A stretch of DNA of 64,000 bases, from NCBI GenBank assembly GCA_018828145.1, contig JAHJWO010000054.1:124001-188000 (forward strand). The letters are read 5' to 3'. A program made the translations under genes and the position numbers. Numbering within the stretch: the stretch's first letter is position 1; each line of letters opens with the position of its first letter. Shown here one piece after another: positions 47,559 through 57,792 of the stretch. The notes beneath the pieces are model-generated. The model was not told where the DNA came from and searched no databases. It was given only the letters and a program-made list of their open reading frames with translations. Origin of the DNA: Alphaproteobacteria bacterium (GTDB taxonomy: Bacteria; Pseudomonadota; Alphaproteobacteria; Rhizobiales; Devosiaceae).

Positions 47559-48626
47559 GTGTCGGAACATGAGTTCAAACGCGCGCTTGGCTATGCAAAT
47601 TCGGCATTTGACCTGCTGAAGCGCAGTGCGATTCCGCCCTATCCCCAATTCTACGAGCTGCTCTACACCTATGCGACGGGCGTGAACCCGACGCTGAACA
47701 ACCGGATCAACGCCATCTTCCGCAACGGCAATACGCCGTCGGAAAACCTGGCCGAGGCGCTCTACAACGAGTTCCTGAAATCCGACGTCAATGACCGCAT
47801 GACCAACGTCTCGCAGCGCATGCATGCGCGCATCGAGGAAGTCCATGAGGCCATCGACAGCGCCATGACCACTGCCAACGCCTATTCGGGCTCACTGCAG
47901 ACGGCCAGCGGCGATCTCGAGCGCACCATCTCCCCCATCGCAATGAAGGCCCTGGCGGACCGGCTCCTGACCGAAACGCGCCGCATGCAGGAGACCAACA
48001 TTGCCCTCGAGCAGAAGCTCGAAGCATCGCGCGACGACCTGGCCTCCCTCCAGCGTGACCTCGATGACGTACGCCGCGAGTCCATTCTCGATCCACTCAC
48101 CAAGATCTGCAATCGCAAGGGTTTCGACGAGGGCCTGGAGGGAGCGATCTCCGCGGCCAGCGTGTCGGACGATCCGCTCTGCCTGATGATTGTCGACATC
48201 GACAATTTCAAGAACTTCAACGACACCTATGGTCACCAGACCGGCGACCAGGTGCTGCGCCTCGTGGCGATGACGCTCAAGTCCAACATCAAGGGCAAGG
48301 ACCTCGCGGCCCGCTATGGCGGGGAGGAATTCGTCGCCATCCTGCCCGCCACCGATATGGAAGGCGCCGTCATCGTGGCGGAGAATATCCGCCGGGCGAT
48401 CCAGGCCAAGGAATTGCTGAAGCGCTCGACCAATGAGAAACTGGGCCGGATCACCGCCTCCTTCGGCGTCGCCGCCTATCGTGTTGGCGACACGCCGGGC
48501 TCGCTCATCGAGCGCGCCGATCGCTGCCTCTATGCCGCCAAGCATGCCGGCCGCAACCGCGTGGTCAGCGAGACCGAGCTGCCTGCGCTGCAGGCCGCCG
48601 CCGTGTCCGGCGCCTCTGCCGCCTGA
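47559..48626 (+). CDS. GGDEF-domain protein, probable diguanylate cyclase
   Basis: 355 residues, cytosolic (no membrane segment). Residues 1 to about 130 form a helical N-terminal domain, followed by a coiled coil (NIALEQKLEASRDDLASLQRDLDDVRRES) and the GGDEF domain from about residue 180. The active site is RYGGEEF, a functional variant. The inhibitory I-site position reads KxxD (KGKD) five residues before it instead of RxxD, so product inhibition is probably lost or weak. GTG at 47559 has AGGGA upstream. It could feed c-di-GMP to the PilZ proteins at 38597 and 40077, though they are not adjacent. Confidence 0.9.
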   Translation: MSEHEFKRALGYANSAFDLLKRSAIPPYPQFYELLYTYATGVNPTLNNRINAIFRNGNTPSENLAEALYNEFLKSDVNDRMTNVSQRMHARIEEVHEAIDSAMTTANAYSGSLQTASGDLERTISPIAMKALADRLLTETRRMQETNIALEQKLEASRDDLASLQRDLDDVRRESILDPLTKICNRKGFDEGLEGAISAASVSDDPLCLMIVDIDNFKNFNDTYGHQTGDQVLRLVAMTLKSNIKGKDLAARYGGEEFVAILPATDMEGAVIVAENIRRAIQAKELLKRSTNEKLGRITASFGVAAYRVGDTPGSLIERADRCLYAAKHAGRNRVVSETELPALQAAAVSGASAA

Positions 48627-48632
48627 CGCGCG

Positions 48633-49895
48633 CTATACGCCCGGCGTGAGCTCCACGCCCAGGCTTTCCAGCATGTCCCAATATCCCGGATAGGTCTTGC
48701 CGGTGCAGGCCGGGTCGAGAATCGTGATGCCCGGCAGCCGCAGGCCGGCCAGGGCAAAGCTCATGGCGATGCGGTGATCGTGATAGGTCTCGATCCGCGC
48801 CGCGCGCCCCACCAGCTTCGGGTCCGACGCCACGAGCAAGTCGTCGCCCTCCTCGGTCCCGAGGCCCGGGAGAATGCGGTTGAGCTCATTGGCCACCGCG
48901 CGAATGCGATCGGTTTCCTTGACCCGCAGATTGGCGATGCCCACGAAGCGCACCGGATGGTTGTTGAAGGCCGCCAGCACCGCCAGCGTAGGCACGGCAT
49001 CCTGCATCTGCGAGCCATCGATCACGGCCGGCATATCTGGAAATTGCGCAATGACCGCCTGCGCCGCGGCGTCGGGCTGGGTGAAGGCGTCTGCGGCCAC
49101 GCCAAGGTCGATCCGCCCGCCGGTCAGCGCCTCGGCGCCCCAGAGATAGGTCGCCGCCGATGCATCGGGCTCGATCAGCAGGTCGGTGGCGACATAGCCG
49201 GTCGGCTGCACCAGCCAGGTCCCCGCGTCGCGCTGCTCCACCGTGGCGCCAAAGCTGCGCATGGCGGCCAGCGTCAGGTCGACATAGCCCCGCGCCCCGA
49301 TATCGCTGCCAGTCAGCGCGATCTCGATCGCGCCATCCCCCAGCGGCGCCGCCATCAGCAGCGCCGAGACATATTGGCTGGAGAGGCCACCATCGATCTC
49401 CACACGCCCCTGGCCAAAGCTGCCGCGCCCACGAACGGTAACCGGCGGGCAACCCGTCGGGCTGCTGGCGTCGATGCCAAGCGACTGCAGCGCCGTGACC
49501 AGCGGCCCGATCGGGCGGACGCGCATTTCCTCATCCCCATCTACGATGACGTCGCCGTCCACCGTCGCTACGGCGGCAGTCAGAAACCGGGTCGCGGTGC
49601 CGGCATTGCCGAGGAAGAGCGGGCCATCCGGCGCCTGCAGGCGGCCCGTGCTGGTCACCACGAAGCTTGTGGCGTCGGGCTCGTCCACGCTCACGCCCAT
49701 CTGACGCAAGGCAGCGGCCATGAGCGTCGTGTCCTTGCTCTTGAGCGCACCAGTCAGCCGGCTTGTGCCCTTGGCCAGGGCGGCCAGCAGCAGCGCGCGA
49801 TTGGTGATGGATTTCGATCCCGGCGGCGATACGCGCCCGATGAGCGGGCGGTTGGGCGGGATGATGGTGAGAGCAGGCGGGATGGGGCTGGGCAT
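48633..49895 (-). CDS. aroA: 3-phosphoshikimate 1-carboxyvinyltransferase (EPSP synthase)
   Basis: Shikimate-pathway enzyme joining phosphoenolpyruvate to shikimate-3-phosphate; 420 residues. Conserved stretches are PGSKSITNRALLLAALAKG near residue 25, LFLGNAGTATRFLTAAVA near 93, DGGLSSQYVSALLMAAPL near 168, and LRVKETDRIRAVANELN near 323. It is not in the SUF operon proper but lies downstream on the same strand, separated from sufA by a REP-like element. It converges on the GGDEF gene with 6 bases between. Confidence 0.95.
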   Translation of the reverse strand: MPSPIPPALTIIPPNRPLIGRVSPPGSKSITNRALLLAALAKGTSRLTGALKSKDTTLMAAALRQMGVSVDEPDATSFVVTSTGRLQAPDGPLFLGNAGTATRFLTAAVATVDGDVIVDGDEEMRVRPIGPLVTALQSLGIDASSPTGCPPVTVRGRGSFGQGRVEIDGGLSSQYVSALLMAAPLGDGAIEIALTGSDIGARGYVDLTLAAMRSFGATVEQRDAGTWLVQPTGYVATDLLIEPDASAATYLWGAEALTGGRIDLGVAADAFTQPDAAAQAVIAQFPDMPAVIDGSQMQDAVPTLAVLAAFNNHPVRFVGIANLRVKETDRIRAVANELNRILPGLGTEEGDDLLVASDPKLVGRAARIETYHDHRIAMSFALAGLRLPGITILDPACTGKTYPGYWDMLESLGVELTPGV

Positions 49896-49955
49896 GATGG
49901 CGGATCAATGCCTCAGCGGGACAGGATGCGCAAGGGACCGCTGGGCTGGAACTTC

Positions 49956-50035
49956 CCTTCTCCCCTTGAGGGAGAAGGTGTCCGAAGGGCGGATGAGAAA
50001 TGTAGCCCCTCTCCCTCAAGGGAAGAGGGAGAAAG
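49956..50035. repeat. REP-like palindromic element 2
   Basis: CCTTCTCCC...GGGAGAAGG (49956-49978) followed by the tail GTGTCCGAAGGGCGGATGAG and a second hairpin CCCTCTCCC...GAGGG (50007-50029). The first hairpin and tail closely match element 1 at 33155. It lies between sufA and aroA. Confidence 0.85.
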
Positions 50036-50038
50036 GGC

Positions 50039-50419
50039 TTACACTCCGGCCCGCGCTTCGGCGATTGCCTTGAGGTCGGCCGGCTTGAGCTGGACGCTTT
50101 CGCCGCAGCCGCATTCCCCGGTCTGGTTGGGATTCTTGAAGGTAAAGCCGGCGCTCATCTTGGATTCTTCGAAATCCATCACCGTCCCCAGCAGGAACAT
50201 GGTCGCCTTGGGCTCGATATAGACCTCGACACCCTTGTCGCTGACATGGTCGTCGCCCGCCACCGGCTCGGTGACGTAGTCGAGTGTATAGGCCATGCCG
50301 GCGCAGCCGGCATTCTTGACGCCGACGCGCACGCCCATCACCGGCTTGTCGGAATCTTCCATGATCTCATTGATGCGCTCGGCAGCGGCATCAGTCAGCG
50401 ACATGATCTTGAAGGCCAT
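50039..50419 (-). CDS. sufA: A-type Fe-S carrier protein SufA
   Basis: Accepts clusters from the SufBCD scaffold and passes them to apo-proteins. 126 residues of the HesB/IscA family. The three ligand cysteines are in NAGCAGMAYTL near residue 39 and GECGCGESV near residue 103. It is the last gene of the SUF operon, 13 bases after a VOC-family gene. Confidence 0.95.
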   Translation of the reverse strand: MAFKIMSLTDAAAERINEIMEDSDKPVMGVRVGVKNAGCAGMAYTLDYVTEPVAGDDHVSDKGVEVYIEPKATMFLLGTVMDFEESKMSAGFTFKNPNQTGECGCGESVQLKPADLKAIAEARAGV

Positions 50420-50432
50420 GGCTCGATATCCT

Positions 50433-50852
50433 TTAGTAGTTCTGCCAGACGCCTGGCGTGATCAGTTCGACCAGCAGGCGATCGGGATCGCGGAAGTACA
50501 GGCTCTTGCCGCCCTGCGGCCAGCTGACTTCGCTCTCAATGTCTATATCTAGGCTCTTGAGGAAGGATTTCCAATCCTCATAGCTTGCGCCAGGGACGCC
50601 AAAGGCGAAATGCTGTTCGCCGCCGCCGTCATGTGGCGGAATGAAACCATCGCCGACCGGAACCGGGTCTGGCGTGCCGCCCTGCTTGAACAGCAGCAAG
50701 ACCTGCCCCGGGCCGACATTGAGCGGCTGGATGCGTTCGTTGCCGCCCATCGCCTCGAAACCAAAGATGCGAGTATAGAAATCGCGGCTGCGCCGGACAT
50801 CGGTCACATAGAGTGCGGTTTCGACCAGACCTTCAAGCGCCGGGCGGTTCAA
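50433..50852 (-). CDS. VOC (glyoxalase/bleomycin-resistance fold) family protein
   Basis: 139 residues with paired beta-alpha-beta-beta-beta modules: ETALYVTDVRRSRDFYTRIFGFEA at the start and the second module from HFAFGVPGASYEDWKSFLKSL to LYFRDPDRLLVELITPG, with the usual metal-ligand glutamate in VELITPG and a histidine in EQHFAF. The start is TTG at 50852, with GGTGG before it and one base after the sufT stop, so it is coupled to the SUF operon. The substrate is unknown; its place between sufT and sufA may be incidental. Confidence 0.85.
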   Translation of the reverse strand: MNRPALEGLVETALYVTDVRRSRDFYTRIFGFEAMGGNERIQPLNVGPGQVLLLFKQGGTPDPVPVGDGFIPPHDGGGEQHFAFGVPGASYEDWKSFLKSLDIDIESEVSWPQGGKSLYFRDPDRLLVELITPGVWQNY

Positions 50853-50853
50853 G

Positions 50854-51249
50854 CTACCACCAGTTCAGCGCAACCTGCGCTTCCTCGCTCATGCGTGACG
50901 CGTCCCACGGCGGATCGAATACCATGTTGACCGTCACGTCCTGCACGCCTTCGACGGCACGGGCGGCATTCTCCACCCAGCCGGGCATTTCGCCGGCCAC
51001 CGGGCAGCCCGGCGCGGTCAGCGTCATGTCGATGGTCAGCTTGCGGTCGTCGTCGAGGTCAACCTTGTAGATCAGGCCCAGCTCGTAGATGTCGACCGGG
51101 ATTTCCGGGTCATAGACGGTCTTGAGCGCACCGATCAGGTCGCTGGTGATGCGTTCGACTTCCGCCTCGGGCAGGCCACCGCCAACGCTGGGCGTGATGC
51201 GGTTTTCCGGAATGGTCGGTGCGGGCGCGATCTCGGGTTCGTCGGTCAT
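50854..51249 (-). CDS. sufT: SufT (DUF59/MIP18-family Fe-S maturation protein)
   Basis: 131 residues. The DUF59 core is plain: VYDPEIPVDIYELGLIYKVDLDD near residue 45 and MTLTAPGCPVAGEMPGWV near 75 with the single conserved cysteine, then VFDPPWDASRMSEEAQVAL. SufT helps deliver clusters to target proteins. It lies 12 bases after sufS. Confidence 0.93.
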   Translation of the reverse strand: MTDEPEIAPAPTIPENRITPSVGGGLPEAEVERITSDLIGALKTVYDPEIPVDIYELGLIYKVDLDDDRKLTIDMTLTAPGCPVAGEMPGWVENAARAVEGVQDVTVNMVFDPPWDASRMSEEAQVALNWW

Positions 51250-51261
51250 ATTGTCCTCGCG

Positions 51262-52488
51262 TTACGCGAAAAATTTCTGGGCGCGTTCGATGCCGTCCAC
51301 CAGCGCGTCCACGTCATCCTTGCCGTTATATAGGGCGAAGGAGGCGCGGCAGGTAGAGCTGACACCAAAGCGTTTGAGCAGCGGCATGGCGCAATGCGTG
51401 CCGGCACGCACGGCAATGCCGTAGCGGTCGAGAATGGTCGAGACGTCATGGGCATGGGCGCCCTTGACCTCGAACGAAAAGATGCCGCCCTTGCCCGGCG
51501 CCGTGCCGATCAGGCGCAGCGAATTGATCCGGCTGAGCCGCTCACGGGCATATTCCGCCACCTCGGCCTCGTGCGCCGCAATGGCCCCGCGGCCGAGGCT
51601 CTCGATATAGCCCAGCGCCGCGCCCAGCCCGATGGCCTGGACGATGGGTGGCGTACCCGCCTCGAAGCGATGCGGCGGTTCGTTGTAGGTCACCGTCTCC
51701 ATGGTCACCACGTCGATCATCTCGCCGCCCCCCTGATAGGGCTGCATCTCGGCCAGCAGGTCATACTTGCCATAGAGCACGCCGATGCCGGTGGGGCCGT
51801 AGAGCTTGTGGCCGGTCATGACATAGAAGTCCGCATCGAGCGCCTGCACGTCCACGCTCGTGTGAACGGCTCCCTGGCTGCCATCGATCAGCACTGCAAT
51901 GCCGCGCGCATGGGCGATCTCGATGACCTGCTGGATCGGCGTCACCGTGCCCAGAACGTTGCTCATATGGGTAACCGCAACCATACGGGTCCGGTCGGTC
52001 AGCGCCGCCGCGAAAGCATCGATATCGAAGCTGCCATCGTCGCCCACATCGACCCACTTGATCACCGCGCCCTTGCGCTCGCGATGGAAGTGCCAGGGCA
52101 CGATGTTGGAGTGGTGCTCCATGATCGACAGCACGATCTCGTCACCCTCCCCGATCCGCGGACCGGCAAAGGATTGCGCCACTAGGTTGATCGCCTCGGT
52201 GGCCGACTTGGTGAAGATGATCTCCTCCGGCCGCGCGGCATTGAGGAAGGCCTGCGCCGCATGCCGGCCGCCCTCATAGGCCTCGGTCGCCCGGTTGGCG
52301 AGCGTATGCAGTCCCCGATGCACATTGGCATATTCGTGCCGGAAGGCATGGTCCATCCGGTCCAGCACCTGCACCGGCTTCTGCGCGGAAGCGCCGCTAT
52401 CGAGATAGACCAGCCGATTGCCGTGAACGACCTCGGAGAGGATCGGAAAATCAGCGCGGACTTTTTCGAGGTCGAAGGTCATAGGCAT
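51262..52488 (-). CDS. sufS: Cysteine desulfurase SufS
   Basis: PLP enzyme that takes sulfur from cysteine for SufBCD. 408 residues, group II type. The PLP lysine is in MTGHKLYGPTGIGVLY near residue 207, the catalytic cysteine in SSTCRASFALYN near 382, and the short loop around it is typical for group II. ATG at 52488 (MPMTFDLEKVR) with AAGGA upstream is chosen; the ATG six bases later is possible. A 162-bp gap with a REP-like element separates it from sufD. Confidence 0.96.
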   Translation of the reverse strand: MPMTFDLEKVRADFPILSEVVHGNRLVYLDSGASAQKPVQVLDRMDHAFRHEYANVHRGLHTLANRATEAYEGGRHAAQAFLNAARPEEIIFTKSATEAINLVAQSFAGPRIGEGDEIVLSIMEHHSNIVPWHFHRERKGAVIKWVDVGDDGSFDIDAFAAALTDRTRMVAVTHMSNVLGTVTPIQQVIEIAHARGIAVLIDGSQGAVHTSVDVQALDADFYVMTGHKLYGPTGIGVLYGKYDLLAEMQPYQGGGEMIDVVTMETVTYNEPPHRFEAGTPPIVQAIGLGAALGYIESLGRGAIAAHEAEVAEYARERLSRINSLRLIGTAPGKGGIFSFEVKGAHAHDVSTILDRYGIAVRAGTHCAMPLLKRFGVSSTCRASFALYNGKDDVDALVDGIERAQKFFA

Positions 52489-52523
52489 CTGGTCCTTGGG
52501 AACCTGCGATGTTTCAGTCGACA

Positions 52524-52622
52524 CCCTCCCCTTGTGGGGAGGGATCAAGGGTGGGGGTGTTTAGCCCGGATATCCGGGCCAACCGCCACCCCCTCACAGC
52601 CTCCCCCATCAAGGGAGAGGTG
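52524..52622. repeat. REP-like palindromic element 3
   Basis: CCCTCCCC-TTGT-GGGGAGGG (52524-52543), a central perfect palindrome in AGCCCGGATATCCGGGCC, and flanking GGGTGGGGGTG / CCACCCCCTC arms that pair across it. It lies between sufD and sufS within the operon. It is a different subtype from elements 1 and 2. Confidence 0.78.
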
Positions 52623-52650
52623 CCGCTTCGTGAATGCGGCATGTTCAGAG

Positions 52651-53859
52651 CTACTTCCCCAGCAGCCAGCCGTCGATCACCCCATGCAGCGCCTCGGCCA
52701 GCGCCGCATCCTCGATCGGATCGACGAGTTCTTCCAGGAACCCGCGCACCAGCATGGTCTCGGCTTCCTCCTGAGGAATGCCGCGGCTCATCAGGTAGAA
52801 CAGGCTGTCTTCGTCCAGCTTGCCGCAAGTCGAGCCATGGCCGCAGACCACGTCATCCGCATAGATTTCGAGCTCGGGCTTGGAGAGGATTTCCGCCTCG
52901 TCCGACAGCATCAGTCCCTGATGCATGAACTTGGCATCGGTCTTCTGCGCATCCCGCGCCACCACAAGCTTGCCCTGCACCACAGCCTTGCCGCGGCCGC
53001 GCGCAATCGACTTGAACAGCGGCTGTGACGACGTGCCGGGCACGGCGTGGGTGGCATCCATAGTGATATCGGCATGCTGCCCATCCGAAACCAGGTTGAG
53101 CCCGGTAATATCGCCATGGGCGCCCGCGCCTTCATAGCGCGGAAACAGCTGCGTGCGGCTCAGCCCGGCGCCGGCATGGATCACCAGCGTGCGCAGCTTT
53201 GCCCCCTCGGCGAGGTGATACTCGTTCGTGGCGAAATGCGACGTGGCGCGGGCCGAAAGGTCGACCGTGATATGGGTCAGCACGGCATTCTTGCCCAGCG
53301 CGACATAGGTCGCGTGATTGCCCACATGCGCGGCGTCCGACCCCGAGAAGGTCTCGAGAATGGTCGCGGAAGCGCCATCGGCCACGAAGACCTTGAGCGA
53401 ATCCGCGGCATGGGCGGCCTCGCCCTCGATGCGGCGGTCGATCTGGATCACCGGATCGACGCTGCTTTCGAGCGTCAGCGTCAGGCTGTCCTTGGCCAGG
53501 GCACCGTTGAGATGCACCAGGATGTCGTCGCGGGTGCTCAGCACGCCGCCATCTGCCTTGCCGACGATGATGCCGGCCGGCGCCGTGGAGGCGGACTGGA
53601 TCACGCCATTGGCGATCATCAGCTGATAGGCGCCCGGAACGCGCAATGCGGGCGCAGAGGCCTCATTGGCGGCCTGCGCCAGCGGCGGCACCGCCCGCAA
53701 CAGGGTCTTGAGGTCGGTATAGTGATAGCTCTCGACGCGGCGCGTCGGCAGGCCGGCGACGGTGATCCGCTCGGCCGTCGCGTCGGCGCCCACGCTCTTG
53801 AGCTGGGCGATCAGTGTATCCTCGGCTGCTCCGAGCCGGACGGGCATGGTCTGGCGCAT
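52651..53859 (-). CDS. sufD: Fe-S cluster scaffold subunit SufD
   Basis: Subunit of the SufBC2D scaffold complex; 402 residues of the SufB/D beta-helix fold. Conserved C-terminal features are the KFMHQGLMLSDEAEILSKPELEIYADDVVCGHGST stretch, holding the functional histidine, and RGIPQEEAETMLVRGFLEE. ATG at 53859 begins MRQTMPVRLGAAED and lies 2 bases after the sufC stop, so the two are coupled. The long upstream open frame overlapping sufC is a shadow. Confidence 0.94.
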   Translation of the reverse strand: MRQTMPVRLGAAEDTLIAQLKSVGADATAERITVAGLPTRRVESYHYTDLKTLLRAVPPLAQAANEASAPALRVPGAYQLMIANGVIQSASTAPAGIIVGKADGGVLSTRDDILVHLNGALAKDSLTLTLESSVDPVIQIDRRIEGEAAHAADSLKVFVADGASATILETFSGSDAAHVGNHATYVALGKNAVLTHITVDLSARATSHFATNEYHLAEGAKLRTLVIHAGAGLSRTQLFPRYEGAGAHGDITGLNLVSDGQHADITMDATHAVPGTSSQPLFKSIARGRGKAVVQGKLVVARDAQKTDAKFMHQGLMLSDEAEILSKPELEIYADDVVCGHGSTCGKLDEDSLFYLMSRGIPQEEAETMLVRGFLEELVDPIEDAALAEALHGVIDGWLLGK

Positions 53860-53861
53860 GG

Positions 53862-54623
53862 TCAGGCCGCCGCGCCGTCGAAGTCGGCATAGCCCTTGGC
53901 TTCGAGCTGCAGCGCCAGGTCCTTGTCGCCGCTCTCGACGATCCTGCCATCGCTGAACACATGCACCACGTCGGGCACGATGTGGTTGAGCAGGCGCTGG
54001 TAGTGGGTGATCACCAGCATGGAGCGATTGGCGGCGCGCAACGCGTTGACGCCCTTCGAGACCACCTGCAGCGCATCGATGTCGAGCCCGGAATCGGTCT
54101 CGTCGAGGATGCACATCTTGGGCTGCAGCAGCGCCATCTGCAGCACTTCGGCACGCTTCTTCTCGCCGCCGGAAAAGCCGACATTGAGCGGGCGCTTGAG
54201 CATTTCGGTGTCGATATGAAGGTCCGTGCCGGCCGTCTTGACCGCGCGCATGAAGTCGGGCGTCGACAGTTCACCTTCGCCCCGCGCCTTGCGCTGGGCA
54301 TTCATCGCCGCCTTGAGGAAGGTCATGGTGGCGACGCCGGGGATCTCGATCGGATACTGGAAGGCCAGGAACAGGCCAGCCGCAGCGCGCTCGGACGGAT
54401 CCATGTCGAGCAGGTTCTCACCATCGAGCAGCACTTCGCCCTCGGTGATCTCATAGTCTTCCTTGCCGGCCAGCACATAGCTCAGCGTCGACTTGCCCGA
54501 GCCGTTGCGGCCCATAACGGCATGCACTTCGCCGGGCGGGATGATGAGGTTCACGCCCTTGAGGATTTCACGGTCTTCGATCCGCGCATGCAGGTTGCGG
54601 ATTTCAAGGATTGGGGTGGTCAT
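53862..54623 (-). CDS. sufC: Fe-S assembly ATPase SufC
   Basis: ABC-type ATPase that drives the SufBCD complex; 253 residues. Walker A is GRNGSGKST near residue 40, the signature is FSGGEKKRAEVLQ near 150, and Walker B with its following glutamate is CILDETDSGLDIDAL. GGAG seven bases before the ATG at 54623 sets the start. A 181-bp gap with a REP-like element separates it from sufB. Confidence 0.97.
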   Translation of the reverse strand: MTTPILEIRNLHARIEDREILKGVNLIIPPGEVHAVMGRNGSGKSTLSYVLAGKEDYEITEGEVLLDGENLLDMDPSERAAAGLFLAFQYPIEIPGVATMTFLKAAMNAQRKARGEGELSTPDFMRAVKTAGTDLHIDTEMLKRPLNVGFSGGEKKRAEVLQMALLQPKMCILDETDSGLDIDALQVVSKGVNALRAANRSMLVITHYQRLLNHIVPDVVHVFSDGRIVESGDKDLALQLEAKGYADFDGAAA

Positions 54624-54670
54624 GTCTAAACTCCGGTTCGGCTGCCATTTCGGCGCCGGTTGCTCACTGA

Positions 54671-54798
54671 AGGCCCCATCACCCGCCCTTCGGGCGACCT
54701 CTCCCCCGAAGGGAGAGGTGGGTGCCAGCCATGTCATTCGCTTCTTCACCTCTCCCTATGGGGGAGAGGTCGGCGCGCAGCGCCGGGTGAGGGGGCCT
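54671..54798. repeat. REP-like palindromic element 4
   Basis: The 128-bp element begins AGGCCCC-AT-CACCCG and ends CGGGTGA-GGGGGCCT, so its ends pair over a long arc. Inside are CGCCCTTCGGGCG and two purine-pyrimidine hairpins (CTCTCCCC..GGGAGAG and CTCTCCC..GGGGAGAG). It lies between sufB and sufC in the operon. Confidence 0.85.
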
Positions 54799-54804
54799 AC
54801 CGCC

Positions 54805-56307
<1,503 letters not shown>

Positions 56308-56372
56308 GATGGCTTCTCCTTTTTGCCCCTCGGCGATTCAAGGTCGCCGCGAGCCGCATAAACTGTGACGGC

Positions 56373-57503
56373 CTAGGCCGCCTGACCCTGCCGCGCCCGC
56401 TGGCGCTCAAGGATCGTTCGGTAACCGGCAACGAACGCATCGACGTCGTCGCTGGTGGAATTCCAGCCCAAGCTGACGCGCAGGGCACATTCGGCCAGTT
56501 CGGGCGCCACGCCCATGGCCGCCAGCACATGGCTCGGTCCGACCTTGCCGGACGAACAGGCCGAGCCCGACGAGACCGAAAGGCCCATGAGGTCCAGCCC
56601 CATCATCGCCGTGGCGTTCTTGACGCCGGGCACGGCGAAATTGACCACATTGCCCAGCCGCTCGCCGCCAAAGACGACGGCATCGCCTGGCAGCGCGGCC
56701 TCGAGCCGCGCAATCAGCGCCGGCACATTCGCTGCCGTGTAACGGTCCACTATGGCCGATGCCGCCGCACCGAACGCCGCGATCAGTGCCGCCGCTTCCG
56801 TGCCGCCGCGCCGGCCCTGCTCCTGCCCGCCGCCGGGAATGAGCCGCACCACATCGGCATGCGCCTTGACCAGCAGGGCGCCGATACCGGCCGGTGCGCC
56901 GATCTTGTGGCCGCTTACCGCCATCATGTCGGGCGCCGAAGCGGCAAAATCCAGTGGCAGCTTGCCGAAGGCCTGCACCGCGTCGATGAAGAGCGTGTGG
57001 CGGGTGGGGCCGACCAGGGCGTTGATGCGCGCCATGTCCTGCACCACGCCGGTCTCATTGTTCACCCAATGCAGCGCCACCAGCAGATTTCCGCCAGCAT
57101 GCTGCAAGCATTCCGCGAGTTGATCGAGATCAATGCTGCCATCGGCCAGAAGCCCGATGGTGATAACCGGTAGCCCCGTCATCTCGGCAGCCTTGGACAC
57201 CGCCGCGTGTTCCCCGGCGCTGATGACGATGGCTTCCGACGCAAAGGCCCTGGCGCCGCCGACGATCGCCTGGGTGATCGCCTCGGTCGCCGAGCCGGTG
57301 AAGACCACCTGCTTGCGCTCGGCGCCGGCAAGAGCCGCGACCTGGCCGCGGGCCGTATCGATGAGATTGCGCAATGCACGGCCATGGCCGTGCACCGATG
57401 AAGCATTGCCGGTCAAATCAAGGCCAGCAACCAGCGCCGCCCGCGCTTCGGGCAGAAGCGGGGACGCGGCATTGTGATCGAGATAGATCGCCGCTCTGGT
57501 CAT
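56373..57503 (-). CDS. Cysteine desulfurase, IscS/NifS-like
   Basis: 376 residues, group I desulfurase and first gene of the SUF operon. The PLP lysine lies in MAVSGHKIGAPAGIGALLV near residue 200 and the catalytic cysteine in SVSSGSACSSGKVGPSHVL near residue 318. The operon thus codes for two desulfurases, this one and SufS, as in many Hyphomicrobiales. Their division of labour is not known from sequence. An ICE-like box lies about 150 bp upstream of its start. Confidence 0.93.
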   Translation of the reverse strand: MTRAAIYLDHNAASPLLPEARAALVAGLDLTGNASSVHGHGRALRNLIDTARGQVAALAGAERKQVVFTGSATEAITQAIVGGARAFASEAIVISAGEHAAVSKAAEMTGLPVITIGLLADGSIDLDQLAECLQHAGGNLLVALHWVNNETGVVQDMARINALVGPTRHTLFIDAVQAFGKLPLDFAASAPDMMAVSGHKIGAPAGIGALLVKAHADVVRLIPGGGQEQGRRGGTEAAALIAAFGAAASAIVDRYTAANVPALIARLEAALPGDAVVFGGERLGNVVNFAVPGVKNATAMMGLDLMGLSVSSGSACSSGKVGPSHVLAAMGVAPELAECALRVSLGWNSTSDDVDAFVAGYRTILERQRARQGQAA

Positions 57504-57655
57504 CGGTTACCCGTGTGGCGCATGCGCGCCGATCATACCATCCATGCCAAGACCGAGGCGCCCTCGCGCCTTCGAATCCAAACACTTCTTGAAATTTGAC
57601 GCCCAACTTCATTACAAGGGGCGCTCCTGCAGGCCGCGATGCGGCCGAAAACCCG

Positions 57656-57672
57656 TTTTGAATAATTCTAAA
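57656..57672. promoter_or_regulatory. Irr/ICE-like iron-control box before the SUF operon
   Basis: TTTTGAA-TAA-TTCTAAA differs in one base from the Irr-binding consensus TTTAGAA-N3-TTCTAAA known in Rhizobiales. It lies 153 bp upstream of the first SUF gene and 120 bp upstream of the divergent hydrolase, so it may control the suf operon in response to iron through Irr. Confidence 0.65.
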
Positions 57673-57792
57673 CTGGTTTTTTCGACCCATGTTTTAGGGA
57701 GCGTGGCGTGCTTAGTCAAGCCGCTACGCCGTCACAACCCGGGCTGGAAAGACCACGCCAACAGAGCCAAAAGTGGCCGGAAAAGCAGACCC

